Positions 63,078-64,000 of a DNA stretch of 64,000 bases are shown here, one piece after another (position 1 is the first letter of the stretch; each line of letters starts with the position of its first letter). Under the pieces are notes generated by a model. That model ran no database searches. It was given only the letters and a program-made list of their open reading frames with translations, and was not told the origin of the DNA. This stretch comes from Thermoactinospora rubra (GTDB taxonomy: Bacteria; Actinomycetota; Actinomycetes; Streptosporangiales; Streptosporangiaceae): NCBI RefSeq assembly GCF_002093975.1, contig NZ_KZ084332.1:68579-132578 (forward strand), written 5' to 3'. The position numbers and the translations under genes were made by a program.

Positions 63078-64000
63078 ATGAAACGTGCGCTAGCCGTACT
63101 CCTCCTCGCCGCCGCGACCGCCGCCTGCAGCGGCGGAGGCGGGAGCGGGCCGGGCGTGAAGCAGCAGGGCGGCCAGGTCGTCGTCCGCTGGGCCACCTGG
63201 GGCTCGGCGGACGACATGAAGCTGTATGAGCCGTTCGTGGCGGACTTCGAAAAGCGCCACCCGGGCATCAAGCTCAAGCTGGAGTCGGTGCCCAAGTACG
63301 CCGACTACCACCCCAAGCTGCTCACCCAGCTGACCAGCAAGACGGCGCCGGACGTGTTCTTCGTCGGCGACGACAACATCGGCAAGTTCGTCTCGGCCGG
63401 GGTGCTTACCCCGCTCAACGACAAGCTGTCCGGCCCCGACTCCAAGAGCAGGCCCGAGGACTTCTTCGAGGGCGTGTACGGCGGAGCCAAGAAGGACGGC
63501 CAGATCTACGGCGTCCCGAACGACGTCAACCCCGAGGTCCTCTGGTACGACAAGAAGGCGCTCAAGGACGCCGGGATCGCCGAGGACCCCGCCGCCCTCC
63601 ACGAGGCCGGGCAGTGGACGATGGCGAAATATCTGGAGATGAACGCCAAGCTGGTCCAGGCGGGCAAGTCCGGATCGCTGCTGTGGAACTGGTACGGCTC
63701 GACCTACAGCATGATCCACGGCTTCGGCGGCAAGGTCTGGGACGGCGGCAAGTTCGTCGCCACCACCGACCCCAAGGCGCGCAAGGCCCTGGAGACCCTG
63801 GCCAAGGGCTACCGGGACAAGACGTTCGTCTCGGTGGACCTCCTGCCGGCCAGCAACGGCGCCGACACCCAGTTCGTCAAGCACAAGGCCGGCTTCTACG
63901 CCGGAGGCCGCTGGGTCGTCGACGTCGTCGAGAAGGGCGGCGAGCCGGACAACTACGACATCGTGCCCTTCCCCTCCGAGACCGGCGAGCCGATCTCCGG
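63078..64000 (+). CDS. Sugar ABC transporter substrate-binding lipoprotein, cut by window edge
   Basis: At least 307 codons, open to the end of the window. Signal LAVLLLAAATAAC (Cys about 17) followed by VVVRWATWGSADDMKLYEPF, HPGIKLKLESVPKYADYHPKL, APDVFFVGDDNIGKFVSAG and YGVPNDVNPEVLWYDKKAL, a CUT1 solute-binding protein. ATG at 63078, 12 bases after the SDR stop. The permeases are expected beyond the edge. Last member of the GntR-controlled operon visible here. Confidence 0.92.
   Translation, partial: MKRALAVLLLAAATAACSGGGGSGPGVKQQGGQVVVRWATWGSADDMKLYEPFVADFEKRHPGIKLKLESVPKYADYHPKLLTQLTSKTAPDVFFVGDDNIGKFVSAGVLTPLNDKLSGPDSKSRPEDFFEGVYGGAKKDGQIYGVPNDVNPEVLWYDKKALKDAGIAEDPAALHEAGQWTMAKYLEMNAKLVQAGKSGSLLWNWYGSTYSMIHGFGGKVWDGGKFVATTDPKARKALETLAKGYRDKTFVSVDLLPASNGADTQFVKHKAGFYAGGRWVVDVVEKGGEPDNYDIVPFPSETGEPIS

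Overview
The window is a very GC-rich, gene-dense chromosomal segment with GTG/TTG starts, 4-bp GTGA/ATGA overlaps, Tat/lipobox sugar-binding proteins, F420-type oxidoreductases and roadblock proteins. This fits a filamentous actinomycete, and the style is closest to Streptosporangiales such as Nonomuraea (inferred from gene content only, not from a marker gene). I found no rRNA, tRNA, CRISPR array, transposase or phage genes.

Layout. 1-1.75 kb: end of a ChvE-type sugar ABC locus (minus strand) with LacI/ROK-like operators. 1.75-3.8 kb: Fsr-like MFS exporter divergent from an AraC regulator. 3.9-4.6 kb: membrane-anchored Mrr-like nuclease. 4.6-22.7 kb: a large aerobic cobalamin locus. It opens with a promoter and B12 riboswitch, then cbtB, cbtA, a degenerate histidine phosphatase, a ChlI-ChlD fusion, cobO and cobB. 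An orphan AAA ATPase with its own palindromic, apparently leaderless promoter follows, then cobN (minus), cobG-cobH-cobIJ (plus), cobK-cobM-cobL-PPOX (minus) and cobF (plus). Together these cover corrin ring synthesis from precorrin-2 to adenosylated cobyrinate diamide. cobA, cobQ, cobD, cobC and cobU/S are not here. 22.8-25.3 kb: GNAT and NADAR pair, alpha/beta hydrolase. 25.3-27.7 kb: GylR-like IclR regulator and glpD, which share a 17-bp operator. 27.7-28.6 kb: a two-gene Fluc/CrcB fluoride channel with a possible fluoride riboswitch. 28.7-33.1 kb: small proteins, F420 oxidoreductase, erythromycin esterase family protein, Cys-rich protein, ferritin-like protein, DUF429.

33.1-40.5 kb: a LacI-controlled sugar operon (binding protein, two permeases, glucoamylase-like GH144-type enzyme, GH39). 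40.5-43.6 kb: SAM methyltransferase, MFS carrier, MazG, DUF5302 and a perfect terminator. 43.65-45 kb: a cyclic di-AMP (ydaO) riboswitch leader, a tiny upstream peptide ORF and a secreted wall-anchored protein. 45-49.2 kb: hydrolase, three roadblock/LC7 proteins with a DUF4388-like partner, DUF4032. 49.2-51.4 kb: DUF885 metallopeptidase-like and class II aldolase. 51.5-54.75 kb: ngcEFG-like chito-sugar ABC transporter behind a ROK-type palindrome, then pterin dehydratase and a SodC-like lipoprotein. 55.5-64 kb: GntR/FCD regulator divergent from a tight operon of GH42 beta-galactosidase, gcvPA, gcvPB, an AcoX-like NAD-kinase-fold protein, an SDR and a sugar-binding lipoprotein that runs off the window.

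The most unusual items are the last operon (a split glycine decarboxylase in a sugar operon, with repeat-derived N-termini), the c-di-AMP-controlled secreted protein with its duplicated leader peptide, the roadblock cluster without a GTPase, the pseudo-phosphatase fixed between cobalt uptake and chelatase genes, and the palindrome-driven orphan ATPase within the cob locus.
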